Shown here piece after piece: positions 1-9,997 of a stretch of DNA of 64,000 bases (within the stretch, counting starts at the first letter, position 1; every line of letters begins with the position of its first letter). Below the pieces are notes generated by a model. It was not told the origin of the DNA, did no database searches, and was given only the letters and a program-made list of their open reading frames with translations. A program made the translations under genes and the position numbers. The stretch is taken from the NCBI GenBank assembly GCA_019695035.1, contig JAIBAU010000014.1, forward strand, positions 1-64,000. The letters are read 5' to 3'. This stretch comes from Caulobacteraceae bacterium (lineage in GTDB: Bacteria > Pseudomonadota > Alphaproteobacteria > Caulobacterales > Caulobacteraceae).

Positions 1-623
1 GTACCGTAGAGGCCGCCCAGGACGGCGGCGACGCCGCCGATCAGCATGGTGAGGAAGCCCCACAGCGCCCAGGTCGCGGTGTTGTCCGCGGCGTGCTCGG
101 CCGCCGGTCGGGCCGCGGGCGGGATCGCTGGCGCTTCGTCTGCGGCGACGACGCTGTCGGGGGCGATCAGATCGCCGGCGACCGTTTCGTCGGCGGCCAC
201 GCGGGTGGCCTCACCGCCGGCGACGGTGGCCGCTGCGCCGGCGGTCGTCGCGGCCGCGATCAGCAGGGCCAGCAGGAAGGCCAGCGCCCAGACCGTCAGG
301 CCGTGCAGGCCGCCTCGGTGATGGTCGGCGAACTTGGCGGCCCGACTGGCGACGGCGCCGCCGACGAACAGCGCGATGGCGTTGGCCAGGACCGCCCACA
401 TCCCGGCGGCCGCGGCGAAGCCTTGGGCGTCCCCGTGATCGAGGTCGTAGGGGTTGAAGGCCCCGGCGCCGAGCGCGACGCCCAGGAGGTTCAGCATGGC
501 GCCGGTCGCCACCGCAACCGCGGCGCCGGCGATGACCGCCGGCCAGGAGACCAGAGAATGCAGCGGGTGGGGCAGGGTGGAAACCGGGACCGTCGGCCCG
601 TCGGTTCTCAGCGTATCGATCAT
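1..623 (-). CDS. Partial multi-pass membrane protein, PhnA-like/YrzE-like hypothetical
   Basis: The reading frame begins with an ATG at 623 and runs off the left edge, so the C-terminus is missing. An AAGAAAGGG ribosome-binding site lies just upstream. The visible part (about 207 residues) has four hydrophobic segments, near residues 27-57, 70-95, 105-135 and 185-205. The GLHGLTVW motif after the second segment is typical of small alphaproteobacterial membrane proteins often labelled PhnA-like, whose function is unknown. An Ala/Asp/Glu-rich loop separates segments three and four. It lies downstream of a GlsB-type stress membrane protein on the same strand, with a strong hairpin between them. 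The family label is from memory of the motif. Confidence 0.7.
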   Translation of the reverse strand, partial: MIDTLRTDGPTVPVSTLPHPLHSLVSWPAVIAGAAVAVATGAMLNLLGVALGAGAFNPYDLDHGDAQGFAAAAGMWAVLANAIALFVGGAVASRAAKFADHHRGGLHGLTVWALAFLLALLIAAATTAGAAATVAGGEATRVAADETVAGDLIAPDSVVAADEAPAIPPAARPAAEHAADNTATWALWGFLTMLIGGVAAVLGGLYG

Positions 624-692
624 GAACAGCCCTTTCTTGCTCAGGCTGGCAGAACCTTCGCGCAAGGCTTCGGTTCCGGCGCCGCATATGCA

Positions 693-720
693 AACGCCGG
701 CGGAGCGTTCCGCCGGCGTT
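693..720 (-). terminator. Perfect 12-bp-stem hairpin after the GlsB-type gene
   Basis: AACGCCGGCGGA (693-704) and TCCGCCGGCGTT (709-720) are perfect inverted arms around a 4-nt loop. It lies 25 nt past the stop of the minus-strand gene ending at 746. Only a short T run follows on the minus strand, so it is a weak classical terminator and could instead stabilise the mRNA 3' end. Confidence 0.5.
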
Positions 721-745
721 CGCGACACATGGCTTGTGAGCCTGA

Positions 746-1003
746 TCAGGTGGCGCGACGCACCAGCCGGATCAGCAGCAGCAGGACGACCGCGCCGATG
801 GTGGCGCCAATGATCGAACCCAGGATGCCGCCGCCGGGGAACAGCCCCAGCGCGCCCAGCAGCCAGCCGCCGATGAAGGCGCCGACGATGCCGACCACGA
901 TGTTGCCGAGCAGGCCGAAGCCGTAGCCGCGCACGATCAGGCCGGCGAGCCAGCCGGCGATGGCGCCGATGAGAATGAAGATGAGCAGGGATTCAACGCC
1001 CAT
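746..1003 (-). CDS. GlsB/YeaQ/YmgE family stress-response membrane protein
   Basis: This 85-residue protein is almost entirely hydrophobic, with three predicted membrane helices and glycine-rich turns (IGAIAGWLAG near residue 12, GNIVVGIVGAFIGG near residue 33, GSIIGATIGA near residue 62). This pattern and length match the transglycosylase-associated/GlsB family. These are small inner-membrane proteins induced in stress or stationary phase, with no established enzymatic activity. The ATG at 1003 follows an AGGAGA-type ribosome-binding site. It shares orientation with the membrane protein at 1-623, but a hairpin separates them. Confidence 0.85.
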   Translation of the reverse strand: MGVESLLIFILIGAIAGWLAGLIVRGYGFGLLGNIVVGIVGAFIGGWLLGALGLFPGGGILGSIIGATIGAVVLLLLIRLVRRAT

Positions 1004-1093
1004 GGTTCTGTCTCCTGTGAGCGGCTCAACGCCGTCATGAACGGGGAGCCGTCTCCCGGTCCGGATTCAAGAACCCGCGAGCGTCACCATGGT

Positions 1094-1612
1094 TCAGTTC
1101 TTGCTCGCCGCGCGTATCGGCGCGCGCGCCTCGATCCGATAGCTGACGCGCCGCCCGACGTGACATTCGTCCCGGCAGCCCTCGTCGATAGCCACCTGGA
1201 CATCGCCCAGGTCGAAGCGATAGGCGCGGCCGGATCCGTCGTCTCCGCGCTCACGCGCCGGCTCGCGGTCCAGACAACGAGCGGTGTCGGCCGCCAGATT
1301 GGCGGCTGTCAGCTCAGGCGGAGCCAGTGTCTGGGCGCACCACAGGACACGGCGGCGGCCCTGGTCGTCGCTGTCCCAAGAAATCCGGCAGTCCGACTTC
1401 TGGAAGCCGGGCAGGGCCAGCTGGGAACTGTCCGGCGCACCGATCATGTCGATGTGCAGGGAGTCGAAAGGCGGCGCTTCCGCCGCCCCCGCCAGCGCTC
1501 GGTCGAGCGTCGCGCAGAACAGACCCCCTGGAGCGGGATCGGCAGGAGCCCGGCCGGCCGACAGGCCGACGACGGCGGCGACGGCGGCCAGGGCGATCAG
1601 GGCACGCGACAT
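1094..1612 (-). CDS. Hypothetical secreted protein
   Basis: I chose the ATG at 1612 because it opens directly with a signal peptide ([20 protein letters not shown], likely cleaved near residues 20-24); longer in-frame starts would bury it. The mature part of about 150 residues has six or more cysteines ([38 protein letters not shown]), suggesting disulfides in the periplasm. I recognise no family. It is divergent from rimO, with about 100 bp of shared upstream sequence. Function unknown. Confidence 0.7.
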   Translation of the reverse strand: MSRALIALAAVAAVVGLSAGRAPADPAPGGLFCATLDRALAGAAEAPPFDSLHIDMIGAPDSSQLALPGFQKSDCRISWDSDDQGRRRVLWCAQTLAPPELTAANLAADTARCLDREPARERGDDGSGRAYRFDLGDVQVAIDEGCRDECHVGRRVSYRIEARAPIRAASKN

Positions 1613-1715
1613 GGAATTCCTTGGCCAGGGGTCCGCTTTCGGATCGAGCCTAACAGGACTGACCGCGGCGTGTCGCGGTGACGGATGGCGTTCCTTGCTG
1701 TATGGGCTCCCGCCC

Positions 1716-3122
1716 ATGTCGGACGTCACCGCAAAACCTGCTCCCAAAGTCGGCTTCGTCAGCCTCGGCTGCCCCAAGGCGCTGGTGGATTCCGAGCGCA
1801 TCCTGACCCGGCTGCGCGGCGAAGGGTACGAGATCGCACCGACCTACGAGGGGGCCGACGCGGTGGTGGTCAATACCTGCGGATTTCTCGACTCGGCCCG
1901 GGAAGAGAGCCTGGAGTCGATCGGGGAGGCCCTGGCCCGCAACGGGAAGGTGATCGTCACCGGCTGCATGGGGGCCGAGGCCGACCTCATACGCGAGGCC
2001 TTCCCGCAGGTCGCCGCCATTACGGGCGCGCACGAATACGAGGCGGTGATGGAGGCGGTCCACGCCGCCCTGCCGCCGCCGCCGCAGGACCCGTTCCGGG
2101 ATCTCGTCCCGCCGCAGGGAATCCGCCTGACGCCGAAGCACTACGCCTACCTCAAGATATCGGAAGGCTGCGACCACAAGTGCAGCTTCTGCATCATCCC
2201 CTCGATGCGCGGGCCGCACGTCTCGCGCCCGGTCGGCGAGGTGCTCCGCGAGGCGGAAGCCCTGGTGGACGCGGGCGTGAAGGAGCTCCTCGTGGTGGCG
2301 CAGGACACCTCGGCCTACGGCCTGGACGTGCGCTACCGGCCGGGCGAGTGGCGGGGCCGCGAATGGCGCGCCGACCTGCAGGGACTGGCATCGGGCCTGG
2401 GCGAGCTCGGCGTGTGGACGCGGCTCCACTATGTCTACCCCTACCCTCATGTCGACCGGACCATCCCGCTGATGGCCGAGGGCAAGATCCTTCCCTATCT
2501 CGACATTCCCTTCCAGCACGCCTCGCCGGGCGTGCTCAGATCGATGCGCCGCCCCGGCAACCAGGAGAGGACGCTCGACCGCATCCGGGCCTGGCGGGAG
2601 CTTTGCCCGGAGATCGTGCTGCGTTCGACCTTCGTCGTCGGCTTCCCGGGCGAGACGGAGGCGGACTTCCAGTTCCTGCTCGACTGGCTCGACGAGGCGC
2701 AGCTCGACCGGGTCGGGGCCTTCGCCTACGAAGACGTCCAGGGGGCGGCCGCCAACGCCCTGCCGGATCACGTGCCTGAGGAGGTCAAGCAGGAGCGTCG
2801 CGAGCGCTTCATGCTCAAGGCCGGCGCCATCTCGACCGCCAAGCTCAAGAAGAAGGTCGGCCAGACCCTTCAGGTGCTGGTCGATGAGGTGCGCCCCGAC
2901 GGCGTGGCCGTCGCCCGCTCCAGAGCGGATGCGCCCGAGATCGACGGCAATGTCTTCGTGAAGGGCGCCCGGCTCCAGGTCGGCGACTTCGCCGAGGTTC
3001 GCGTCACGCGTACCGCCGCCTACGACCTCTGGGCGGAACCCGCCACCGGCGGGGCCCTGCGGTCCGCGCCCATGCTGGCGCCGCGCCGGCCGGGCATGCG
3101 GCGGATCATCTCGCGGATCTAG
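1716..3122 (+). CDS. rimO: Ribosomal protein uS12 methylthiotransferase RimO
   Basis: RimO is a radical-SAM enzyme with two Fe-S clusters that methylthiolates an aspartate of ribosomal protein S12. The N-terminal UPF0004 domain shows its three cluster cysteines ([24 protein letters not shown]). The radical-SAM motif CDHKCSFC follows near residue 150, and a TRAM domain lies near the C-terminus. The start at 1716 gives [19 protein letters not shown], the expected beginning, and a 468-residue protein. The last 20 or so residues after TRAM are a basic extension. No clear Shine-Dalgarno is visible. It converges with the ammonium transporter gene, 15 bp away. Confidence 0.95.
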   Translation: MSDVTAKPAPKVGFVSLGCPKALVDSERILTRLRGEGYEIAPTYEGADAVVVNTCGFLDSAREESLESIGEALARNGKVIVTGCMGAEADLIREAFPQVAAITGAHEYEAVMEAVHAALPPPPQDPFRDLVPPQGIRLTPKHYAYLKISEGCDHKCSFCIIPSMRGPHVSRPVGEVLREAEALVDAGVKELLVVAQDTSAYGLDVRYRPGEWRGREWRADLQGLASGLGELGVWTRLHYVYPYPHVDRTIPLMAEGKILPYLDIPFQHASPGVLRSMRRPGNQERTLDRIRAWRELCPEIVLRSTFVVGFPGETEADFQFLLDWLDEAQLDRVGAFAYEDVQGAAANALPDHVPEEVKQERRERFMLKAGAISTAKLKKKVGQTLQVLVDEVRPDGVAVARSRADAPEIDGNVFVKGARLQVGDFAEVRVTRTAAYDLWAEPATGGALRSAPMLAPRRPGMRRIISRI

Positions 3123-3137
3123 CTCGGCGGCGGCGCC

Positions 3138-4409
3138 TCAGCTGTCGTGCAAGGCCTCGCCGTGCAGGGCGACGTCGAGGCCTTCGACCTCCTCGTCCTT
3201 CTCCACACGGAGGCCGACCGTTCGCTTCAGCAGCCAGAGGATGGCCAGGGTCGTGAGGGCGCTCCAGGCCACCACCACCAGGGTCCCCCAGAACTGAGGC
3301 CACAGGGACGCCGTCGACGCCGCCGGGTTGATGGCGCTGTTGGCGAACACCCCGGTCAGCAGCGCGCCCGCCAGGCCTCCGGCGCCGTGAACCCCGAAGG
3401 CGTCGAGACTGTCGTCGTACTTGAGCCGGCGCTTCAACCACACCGCCGCGCCATAGCAGACCGCCCCGCCGATCAGGCCGATGAGGAAGGCGCCGCGCGG
3501 GTCAACGAAACCGGCGGCCGGGGTGATCGCCACCAGACCGGCCACCGCTCCGGTCAGCATGCCCAGCAGGGTCGGCTTGCGGCGTTCGACCCACTCGAAG
3601 ATCATCCACCCGAACACCCCCGTCGCCGACGCGATCAGGGTGTTGATGAGCGCCGTCGCGGCCAACCCGTCGGCGGCCAGCGCCGAGCCGGCGTTGAATC
3701 CGATCCAGCCCACCCAGAGCAGGCTGGCGCCGATCAGGGTCATGGCCAGGTTGTGCGGGGCCAGATTGTCGCGGCCCCACCCGCGGCGCGGGCCCAGCAC
3801 GAGCGCGCAGACCAGTCCGGCCACGCCCGAGTTGACATGCACGACCGCCCCACCGGCGAAGTCCAGGACGCCCTGCGCCGCCAGGAACCCGCCGCCCCAC
3901 ACCCAGTGCGCCACGGGCACATAGACCACCAGGTGCCATACGGCCGCGAAGAGCAGGAAGGCCGAGAACTTCATCCGTTCCGCGAAGGCTCCGGCGATCA
4001 GCACCGGCGTGATGACAGCGAAGGTGAGCTGGTAGGCGACCCAGAGAAACTCGGGGATCGAGCGCGCCAGGACGTGGGCCGTGTCAGGCCGCACGCCGGA
4101 CAGGAACGCCGCGTCGAACGAGCCGACCAGTCCGTTCAGCACCGGGTCCGCCGGCTTGCCGAAGGCAAGGCTGTAGCCGACCGCAAACCACAGGACCGTA
4201 ACCACCGCCATGGCGGCCACGGCCTGGGCCGCGGTTCCGAGCACATTCTTCTTGCGCACCATTCCGCCATAGAAGAGGGCGATGCCCGGCAGGGTCATGA
4301 GCAGGACGAGGGCGGTCGCCGAAAGCATCCAGGCGGTCGCCCCGGAGTCGAGCGCGAGCGGCGCCTGGTGGGCGAGTAGATGCTGCGCCGCGTCCGCCGC
4401 CATCGCCAT
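3138..4409 (-). CDS. amtB: Ammonium transporter (Amt/MEP/Rh family)
   Basis: This 423-residue protein is an inner-membrane ammonium channel with about eleven helices. The pore histidines sit in VPVAHWVWG and FGVHGAGGLAGA, and the family signature GGAVVHVNSG is present. The N-terminus has no obvious cleaved signal sequence. A sigma-54-type promoter element lies about 50 bp upstream of the ATG (4458-4473), consistent with nitrogen-limitation control by NtrC. Unlike many bacterial amtB genes, there is no adjacent glnK. The tail ends in an acidic segment followed by a short His-containing end. It is divergent from an alpha/beta hydrolase gene. Confidence 0.93.
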   Translation of the reverse strand: MAMAADAAQHLLAHQAPLALDSGATAWMLSATALVLLMTLPGIALFYGGMVRKKNVLGTAAQAVAAMAVVTVLWFAVGYSLAFGKPADPVLNGLVGSFDAAFLSGVRPDTAHVLARSIPEFLWVAYQLTFAVITPVLIAGAFAERMKFSAFLLFAAVWHLVVYVPVAHWVWGGGFLAAQGVLDFAGGAVVHVNSGVAGLVCALVLGPRRGWGRDNLAPHNLAMTLIGASLLWVGWIGFNAGSALAADGLAATALINTLIASATGVFGWMIFEWVERRKPTLLGMLTGAVAGLVAITPAAGFVDPRGAFLIGLIGGAVCYGAAVWLKRRLKYDDSLDAFGVHGAGGLAGALLTGVFANSAINPAASTASLWPQFWGTLVVVAWSALTTLAILWLLKRTVGLRVEKDEEVEGLDVALHGEALHDS

Positions 4410-4457
4410 CCCCTGCGAATTGGTGCTGCGGGTGCGAAGTGTGAGGCCGATTTTCGC

Positions 4458-4473
4458 TGCAGTGCAAGTGCCG
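4458..4473 (-). promoter_or_regulatory. Sigma-54 (-24/-12) promoter of the ammonium transporter
   Basis: On the minus strand the sequence is CGGCACTTGCACTGCA. It matches TGGCAC-N5-TTGCA at GGCAC and TGCA, with the obligatory GG-N10-GC spacing. Transcription would start about 12 nt beyond the GC, leaving a leader of roughly 35-40 nt before the ATG at 4409. Confidence 0.65.
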
Positions 4474-4542
4474 CGGCGTCGCCCCTTGGATTTTCCTCAT
4501 ACAGTGAATTAAGCTTGGTCGAGGGGACGGGGGAGTCCAGCC

Positions 4543-5436
4543 ATGGCCGCGACTGCATCGACTGCGACGCCCGCCGGCCGCTGGTGGAGTTCGCCCGACG
4601 GACTGCGGTTGCACGCCCGCGACTACCCGGGCGCCGAAGGGTCGGCGAAACTGCCGGTGATCGCCATTCACGGGCTCACCCGCAACAGCCGGGACTTCGA
4701 GTCCGTCGCCCCCTACATCGCCGCCTCCGGCCGACGGGTGCTGGCGCTGGATGTGCGGGGCCGCGGGCTTTCGGACCGCGACCCGCAGCCGATGCGTTAC
4801 CTGCCGCCCACCTATGCCGGCGACGTGCTGGCGCTGATGGCGCAGCTCGGGATTGCGCAGGCGGTCTTCCTGGGCACGTCGATGGGCGGGTTGATCACCA
4901 TGGCCATAGCCGTGAGCAAGCCCAAGATGATCGCCGGCGCCATCCTGAACGATGTCGGCCCCGAGGTCGGCAAGGCCGGCCTGATGCGCATCGCCGGCTA
5001 CGCGGGTCAGCCGGGTCCGGCCATCGACAGCTGGGACGACGCCGCCGACTACTCGCGGCGCACCAACGCCATCGCCTTTCCTGACCGGCCGCAGGAATTC
5101 TGGGACGCCTTCGCCCGCCGCTGCTTCCGCGAGGATGCGGCCGGCAAGCCCGTTCTGGACTACGATCCGGACATCTCGGCGCCGATCCGGGCCGCTGGCC
5201 CGAAAGCCCTGACCCCGAACCTTTGGCCGTTCTTCAACCGCCTGGCCCGGCACGCGCCCACCCTGCTGGTGCGCGGCGAAACCAGCGACATCCTCGACTC
5301 GGCGATCGCCGAGAAGATGCGCCGCAAGGCCAGGACAATGGCCTATGCCGAAGTCCCCGGCGTCGGCCATGCGCCCATGCTGGACGAGCCCGAAGCCAAG
5401 GCTGCGATCCTGGAGTTCCTCGCCCGGGTTCCCTGA
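4543..5436 (+). CDS. Alpha/beta hydrolase
   Basis: This 297-residue protein has the alpha/beta-hydrolase fold. The oxyanion-region HGLTRNSRD lies near residue 46, the DVRGRGLSDR motif near residue 70, and the nucleophile elbow GTSMGG near residue 108. A late catalytic histidine lies in GVGHAPMLDEP near the end. There is no signal peptide, so it is probably cytosolic. The substrate cannot be told from sequence. The ATG at 4543 follows a GGGGGAG ribosome-binding site. It is divergent from the ammonium transporter and converges with an acyltransferase 3 bp after its stop. Confidence 0.85.
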   Translation: MAATASTATPAGRWWSSPDGLRLHARDYPGAEGSAKLPVIAIHGLTRNSRDFESVAPYIAASGRRVLALDVRGRGLSDRDPQPMRYLPPTYAGDVLALMAQLGIAQAVFLGTSMGGLITMAIAVSKPKMIAGAILNDVGPEVGKAGLMRIAGYAGQPGPAIDSWDDAADYSRRTNAIAFPDRPQEFWDAFARRCFREDAAGKPVLDYDPDISAPIRAAGPKALTPNLWPFFNRLARHAPTLLVRGETSDILDSAIAEKMRRKARTMAYAEVPGVGHAPMLDEPEAKAAILEFLARVP

Positions 5437-5439
5437 CGC

Positions 5440-6531
5440 CTAGAAGACCGGCGGATTCTCGGTCGCCCTGCTTGCGACCCGGCGCTGGCGCCAGCGGTCG
5501 ACCGGCTTCTCGACCAGCAGGACCAGCAAGGTCGCGAGCGCCAGGCTGGCGGCGACGCCGACGATCAGCGACGGCTGGCCGTTGTTGAAGGTCAGCACCA
5601 GGGCCACGACGAACAGGTGGCAGAGGTAAAGCGGATAGCTCAACTCGCCGATCCAGCGGTCCCACGCCACGGACCGGAAGGCGCTGAAGATGAACGGCGT
5701 GGTCGCCGCCAGGCCCAGGTAGACGGTCCAGCGGGCGGCCTCGTCGGCCAGTCCCGCCTGCGGCAGGAGAACCAGCAACGCCGCCACGCCGAGCGCCAGG
5801 AACACGCCGATCCAGCGGGGCGCGCGGGCGGCGAGCGGCAAGGCGCGATGGGCCAGCATGCCCATCAGGAAGAGGAACAGGGCGGTGGGGAAGAAGCGGC
5901 CGGCCCACAGCAGGTAGTCGACCGGCAGCACCTGTGGGCCGCCGTACCGGAGGCCGATGCTGGCGAGGGCCACGCCCAGGAGCGCCCACCAGCGCATCCG
6001 GGCCAGGAACGGCGCCAGGGCGTAGAACATCAGCTCCATCGACAGGCTCCACGACTGGGGAACCAGCAGCGCTTGCCAGCCCACCGTCACCGTTTCGCTG
6101 GGCAGCGGACCGGAGGGGTCGATGACAAGGCCGCCGTCCGGCTCCAGCCGGACCCAGAAGAGCAGTTCCTGGCCCACCACCAACAGGTTCTCGAACCCCA
6201 TCACCACCGCTGTCGCGGGGTTGGAGAAGGCGGTGGTGAAGAGCTCCGGCGTCCCGGTCGCGGAAACGCCGAAGGCGAATAGCGCCACGCCGGCGATGAG
6301 CAGCATCACCAGGTAGGTCGGCGCCAGTCGCAGCAGGCGGTTGGAATAAAAGAGGCCGCGGTCGGCGTATTTTCCCTCCAGCACCAGCGCCATGTAGAAG
6401 CCGGAGATCACGAAGAAGGCCTGCACGGCGAGGCCGCCGGAAATGAAGGCCACGCCCGTCCCCGGCATGTGCGACAGCACCACGGCCAGGGCCAGGATCA
6501 ATCGGATGACGCCCACGAGCTTGCCCCCCAT
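5440..6531 (-). CDS. Acyltransferase family 3 membrane protein
   Basis: This 363-residue integral membrane protein has about ten helices. The N-terminal RLILALAVVLSHMPG carries the conserved Arg and His of acyltransferase-3 proteins (OafA/ExoZ-type O-acetyltransferases). GGLAVQAFFVISGFYM and FYSNRLLRLAPTY are further hallmarks. Family members move acetyl or other acyl groups onto surface polysaccharides or lipids. The basic tail (DRWRQRRVASRA) is presumably cytosolic. No glycan-synthesis genes are adjacent, so the acceptor is unknown. Confidence 0.88.
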   Translation of the reverse strand: MGGKLVGVIRLILALAVVLSHMPGTGVAFISGGLAVQAFFVISGFYMALVLEGKYADRGLFYSNRLLRLAPTYLVMLLIAGVALFAFGVSATGTPELFTTAFSNPATAVVMGFENLLVVGQELLFWVRLEPDGGLVIDPSGPLPSETVTVGWQALLVPQSWSLSMELMFYALAPFLARMRWWALLGVALASIGLRYGGPQVLPVDYLLWAGRFFPTALFLFLMGMLAHRALPLAARAPRWIGVFLALGVAALLVLLPQAGLADEAARWTVYLGLAATTPFIFSAFRSVAWDRWIGELSYPLYLCHLFVVALVLTFNNGQPSLIVGVAASLALATLLVLLVEKPVDRWRQRRVASRATENPPVF

Positions 6532-6610
6532 CGACAGTCTTCGGCGGGGCGAAGGCGGCCCGAGCGGGCCGCCAGGGTCAAGTTAATCAAAGGCAATGAT
6601 CGCCGGGCGG

Positions 6611-8677
6611 TCAGGCCGGCGGGACGTTGGCCTCGAGCTCGTCCAGCCACACCCGGGCGTCGCCGTCCGAGGGCGCGCGCCAGTCGCCGCGCGGCGACAG
6701 CGACCCCCCGCTGGCCACCTTGGGACCGTTGGGAAGGGCCGAGCGCTTGAACTGGCTGCGCCCGAAGAAGCGTTGCAGGAACACCTTCAGCCAGGCCCGG
6801 ATGGTCCTGAGGTCATACTCGCGGCGAGCGTCGCCCTCGAGGCCCCGGGGCCAGGATCCCGCCGTGCGGTCCTTCCACGCATGCCAGGCCATGAAGGCCA
6901 CCTTGGAGGGGCGCAGCCCGAAACGGGTGATCCAGTAGAGGTTGAAGTCCTGCAGTTCGTAAGGGCCGACCGTGGCCTGGGTCGACTGCAGCGCGCCGGT
7001 CTCCTCGTCCGCCGGAATGAGCTCGGGCGAAATCTCGGTGGCGAGGATTCCGTGCAGCACGCCCGCCGCCTCCGGCTCCATCAGGCCGGTGTCCGCCACC
7101 CAGCGGATCAGGTGCTGGATCAGGGTCTTCGAGACCGACCCGTTCACGTTGTAATGGCTCATGTGATCGCCGACCCCATAGGTCAGCCAGCCCAGCGCCA
7201 GTTCGGACAGGTCCCCGGTCCCCAGCACGATGGCGTCGTTCTGGCCCGCCAGGCGGAACAGATAGTCCGTGCGCAGGCCCGCCTGCACGTTCTCGAAGGT
7301 CAGGTCGTAGACCTTCTCGCCGCGGGAGAAGGGGTGGTCGATATCCTTCAGCATGCGCTCGGCGGCCGGCCGGATGTCGATCTCGGCCGGCGTGATTCCC
7401 AGCGCCCTCATCAGCGCCCAGGCCGCCGAACGGGTGGTGTCCGAGGTGCCGAAACCCGGCAGGGTGTAGCCCAGGATGTCCGCCCGCGGCCGCCCCATCA
7501 GATCAAAGGCGCGGCAGGCGACCAGCAGGGCGTGCGTGGAGTCCAGCCCACCCGAAACGCCGATCACCAGCTTCTTCGCCGCCACCGAGGCGAAGCGGCG
7601 CATCAATCCCTGCACCTGGATGTTGAAGGCCTCGTAGCAGTCCTGGTCCAGCCGGGCCGGGTTGTCCGGCACGAAGGGAAAGCGGTCGATCCGGCGGCGC
7701 AGCCCCACGTCCGTGAAATCCGGCCTGGCTTCGAAGGTCACCCGTCGGAAATGCTGTTCCGGATGGCCGAGCGCGCGGGCGGTGTCGTGGAAGGTGCCGT
7801 TGCGCATGCGTTCGAGCCGCAGCTTCTCCACGTCGACGTCGGCCACGCACATCTGCGCGGCCGACGGGAAACGGTCCGAGGCGCACAGCAGGGCGCCCAA
7901 TTCGTGGATCGACGCCTGCCCGTCCCAGGCCAGGTCGGTGGTGCTTTCTCCCGGTCCGGCCGCCGCGAACACATAGGCGGCCAGGCATCGGCTGGATTGC
8001 GAGGCGCACAGCAGGGCCCGCTCGTCCGCCTTGCCGATCAGGACGTTGGACGCCGACAGGTTGGCGAGGATCAGGGCGCCGGCCAGCGCCCCCTCCGTCG
8101 AGGGCGGCGACGGGCCCCAGAAGTCCTCGCAGATCTCCGCGTGGAAAACGAAATCCTTCAGGTCCGAGGCGGCGAAGACCAGGTCGGGCCCGAACGGCGC
8201 AGACTGGCCGGCGATCTCCACCTCGCCGGTGGTCTCGATCCCCGAGGCGAACCAGCGCTTCTCATAGTATTCGCGGTAGTTGGGCAGGAAGCACTTGGGC
8301 ACGACCCCCAGCACCCGGCCGGCGTGGAGGACGACGGCGCAGTTGTAGAGCCGCCCGTTGCGTCGCACCGGAGCGCCCGCCAGCAGGACCGGCCGCAGTT
8401 GGGCGGTCCGGCGAGCCAGCTCGGCGACGGCCGCCTCCACCGCGTCCAGCAGGGCGTCCTGGAGGAACAGGTCGTCGATGGCGTAGGCCGACAGCGAGAG
8501 CTCGGGAAAGACCATCAGGTCCGCGGCCTCGGCGTGACCGCGCTCGGCCAGGGCCACGTGCTCGGCGAGATTGAAGGCCGGATCGGCCGTTCCCACGCGC
8601 GGCGTGCAGGCGGCGACCCGCACGAACCCCTGCCGGTGGTGTGAGAAGAAGGCGTGGCCGGCGGCGGACTTGGGCAA
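6611..8677 (-). CDS. nadE: Glutamine-dependent NAD+ synthetase
   Basis: The enzyme makes NAD+ from nicotinic acid adenine dinucleotide, ATP and glutamine-derived ammonia in the cytosol. The 688-residue chain has an N-terminal nitrilase-type glutaminase domain: Glu in [10 protein letters not shown] near residue 43, Lys in PKCFLPN near residue 119, Cys in AEICEDFWG near residue 168. The synthetase domain has the PP-loop [11 protein letters not shown] near residue 365. The length matches the long glutamine-dependent class. The ATG at 8677 stands alone, with 183 bp to the next gene upstream. Confidence 0.95.
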   Translation of the reverse strand: MPKSAAGHAFFSHHRQGFVRVAACTPRVGTADPAFNLAEHVALAERGHAEAADLMVFPELSLSAYAIDDLFLQDALLDAVEAAVAELARRTAQLRPVLLAGAPVRRNGRLYNCAVVLHAGRVLGVVPKCFLPNYREYYEKRWFASGIETTGEVEIAGQSAPFGPDLVFAASDLKDFVFHAEICEDFWGPSPPSTEGALAGALILANLSASNVLIGKADERALLCASQSSRCLAAYVFAAAGPGESTTDLAWDGQASIHELGALLCASDRFPSAAQMCVADVDVEKLRLERMRNGTFHDTARALGHPEQHFRRVTFEARPDFTDVGLRRRIDRFPFVPDNPARLDQDCYEAFNIQVQGLMRRFASVAAKKLVIGVSGGLDSTHALLVACRAFDLMGRPRADILGYTLPGFGTSDTTRSAAWALMRALGITPAEIDIRPAAERMLKDIDHPFSRGEKVYDLTFENVQAGLRTDYLFRLAGQNDAIVLGTGDLSELALGWLTYGVGDHMSHYNVNGSVSKTLIQHLIRWVADTGLMEPEAAGVLHGILATEISPELIPADEETGALQSTQATVGPYELQDFNLYWITRFGLRPSKVAFMAWHAWKDRTAGSWPRGLEGDARREYDLRTIRAWLKVFLQRFFGRSQFKRSALPNGPKVASGGSLSPRGDWRAPSDGDARVWLDELEANVPPA

Positions 8678-8860
8678 GGCGCGATCCTGCGTAGCTGCGT
8701 CTATTTAAGCTCTTGGGACCCCCGGCAAAACCCGTTTCACCGAAAAAGGCTCATTGTGAGCATAAGCGGCTCCGTCGCCGCCGCCCCGCCGCGCTCGGCC
8801 TGTTAACCGAACCTCGACGCCTGTTCGCTAGCTTGGCCGGGAAGCCTTGCGGGGAGCCCC
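8678..8860. other. Divergent intergenic region between nadE and the GNAT gene
   Basis: These 183 bases contain no credible gene. A small inverted repeat GCTCA-TTG-TGAGC lies at 8749-8761, and there is a parS-like half (GTTTCAC) at 8735 that lacks the second half. Promoters for both flanking genes must lie here, but I cannot place them with confidence. Confidence 0.4.
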
Positions 8861-9943
8861 ATGCGGATCGAGGTCGTCCGCCCGGAAGAACTGAACGGCG
8901 ACGACCAGCGCGCCTGGTCGGCGATCCTGCAGGCGCGCCCGGAGCTCGCCTCGCCCTTCCTCACCCCGGCCTGGTCGCGCGCCGTAGAGCGCGCGGGCTG
9001 CCCGGACGAGGTGCGCGTCGCCATGGTCGAGGACCGCGAGGGCCTCAAGGCGGTCTTCCCGGCCCGCTGCGGCGTGCTGACCGCCCTGCCCCCCGGGGCG
9101 CCGCTGCGCGACCGCGACGGCGTGATCGCCGTCGCGGGGCCGATCGAACTGGAGCCCGCCGCCCTGCTGGGCGCGCTCGGGGTGCATCGCTACGACTTCA
9201 GCCACCTGTGCACCCTCGATCCGGTGTTCGGTCCTCACGCCCAGGGGGTCCAGGACAGCTACGCGGTCGACGTCTCCAACGGCTGGGACGCCTATGAACA
9301 GAACCGGCGCGAAGCCGGCACCGACATTCTCAAGGACATGGCCAAGAAGCGGCGCAAGATCGAGCGCGAGCTGGGATCGGTCACCTTCACGCCCCTGTCG
9401 CGCTCGCGCGCCGATTTCGAGAAGCTGATCACCTGGAAACGGGCCGCCTATTTCCGTGGCCGTCAGACAGATGTGCTTGCCACCGACTGGGTGATGCGCC
9501 TGCTCAACGAGCTGTTCGAAAGCCGCGACCCCGAGTTCGGCGGAGCTCTGATGACCCTGCATATCGGCGACCGGCTGGCGGCAGCCCAGTTCAACGTCCG
9601 CGGCCACCGCGAGCTGCACTCCTGGTTCATCGCCCACGACGAACAGTTCGACCGCTATTCGCCCGGACTGGTGCTGTTCCACGCCATCCTGCGCTGGATG
9701 GCGGAGACCAGTCCGCTCAAGCGCCTCGAGCTGGGACCGGTCGCCTATCGCTTCAAGGACCGGCTGGCCAATGCGCCGCATCCGATCGCCCACGGCTACG
9801 CGGGCCTTGATTCGCCGGTGACCCTGCTGCGCGCCGCCGAGTACGGCCTGCGCAAGGCGGCCGAACGCCTGCCGCTCGGCCGGGCCTCGCATTGGCCGGG
9901 CAAGGCGATGCGTCGCCTAGACCTTTGGCGCGGCCTGGGCTGA
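8861..9943 (+). CDS. GNAT-fold acetyltransferase, CelD/BcsL-like (Acetyltransf_6)
   Basis: This 360-residue protein looks like the double-GNAT family once named for cellulose-synthesis CelD/BcsL. An N-terminal half starts with FLTPAWSRAVERAG. The C-terminal half has the characteristic FEKLITWKRAAYFRGRQTDV region and the LHSWFIAHDEQFDRYSPGLVL segment, which resembles FemAB-type acceptor domains. These enzymes N-acylate sugars or lipids, but the substrate here is unknown. The ATG at 8861 has a GGGGAGCC ribosome-binding site. A short gap separates it from the threonine deaminase gene. Confidence 0.8.
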   Translation: MRIEVVRPEELNGDDQRAWSAILQARPELASPFLTPAWSRAVERAGCPDEVRVAMVEDREGLKAVFPARCGVLTALPPGAPLRDRDGVIAVAGPIELEPAALLGALGVHRYDFSHLCTLDPVFGPHAQGVQDSYAVDVSNGWDAYEQNRREAGTDILKDMAKKRRKIERELGSVTFTPLSRSRADFEKLITWKRAAYFRGRQTDVLATDWVMRLLNELFESRDPEFGGALMTLHIGDRLAAAQFNVRGHRELHSWFIAHDEQFDRYSPGLVLFHAILRWMAETSPLKRLELGPVAYRFKDRLANAPHPIAHGYAGLDSPVTLLRAAEYGLRKAAERLPLGRASHWPGKAMRRLDLWRGLG

Positions 9944-9997
9944 CGGGCCGCCGGCGCGTTGCCACCGGACGCGGGCGGCTCTAGGGTCGCGCCGCGC

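Noticed and set aside
8734..8749. CGTTTCACCGAAAAAG, a parS-like stretch upstream of nadE
   Set aside because: Too many mismatches and far from the parAB locus.
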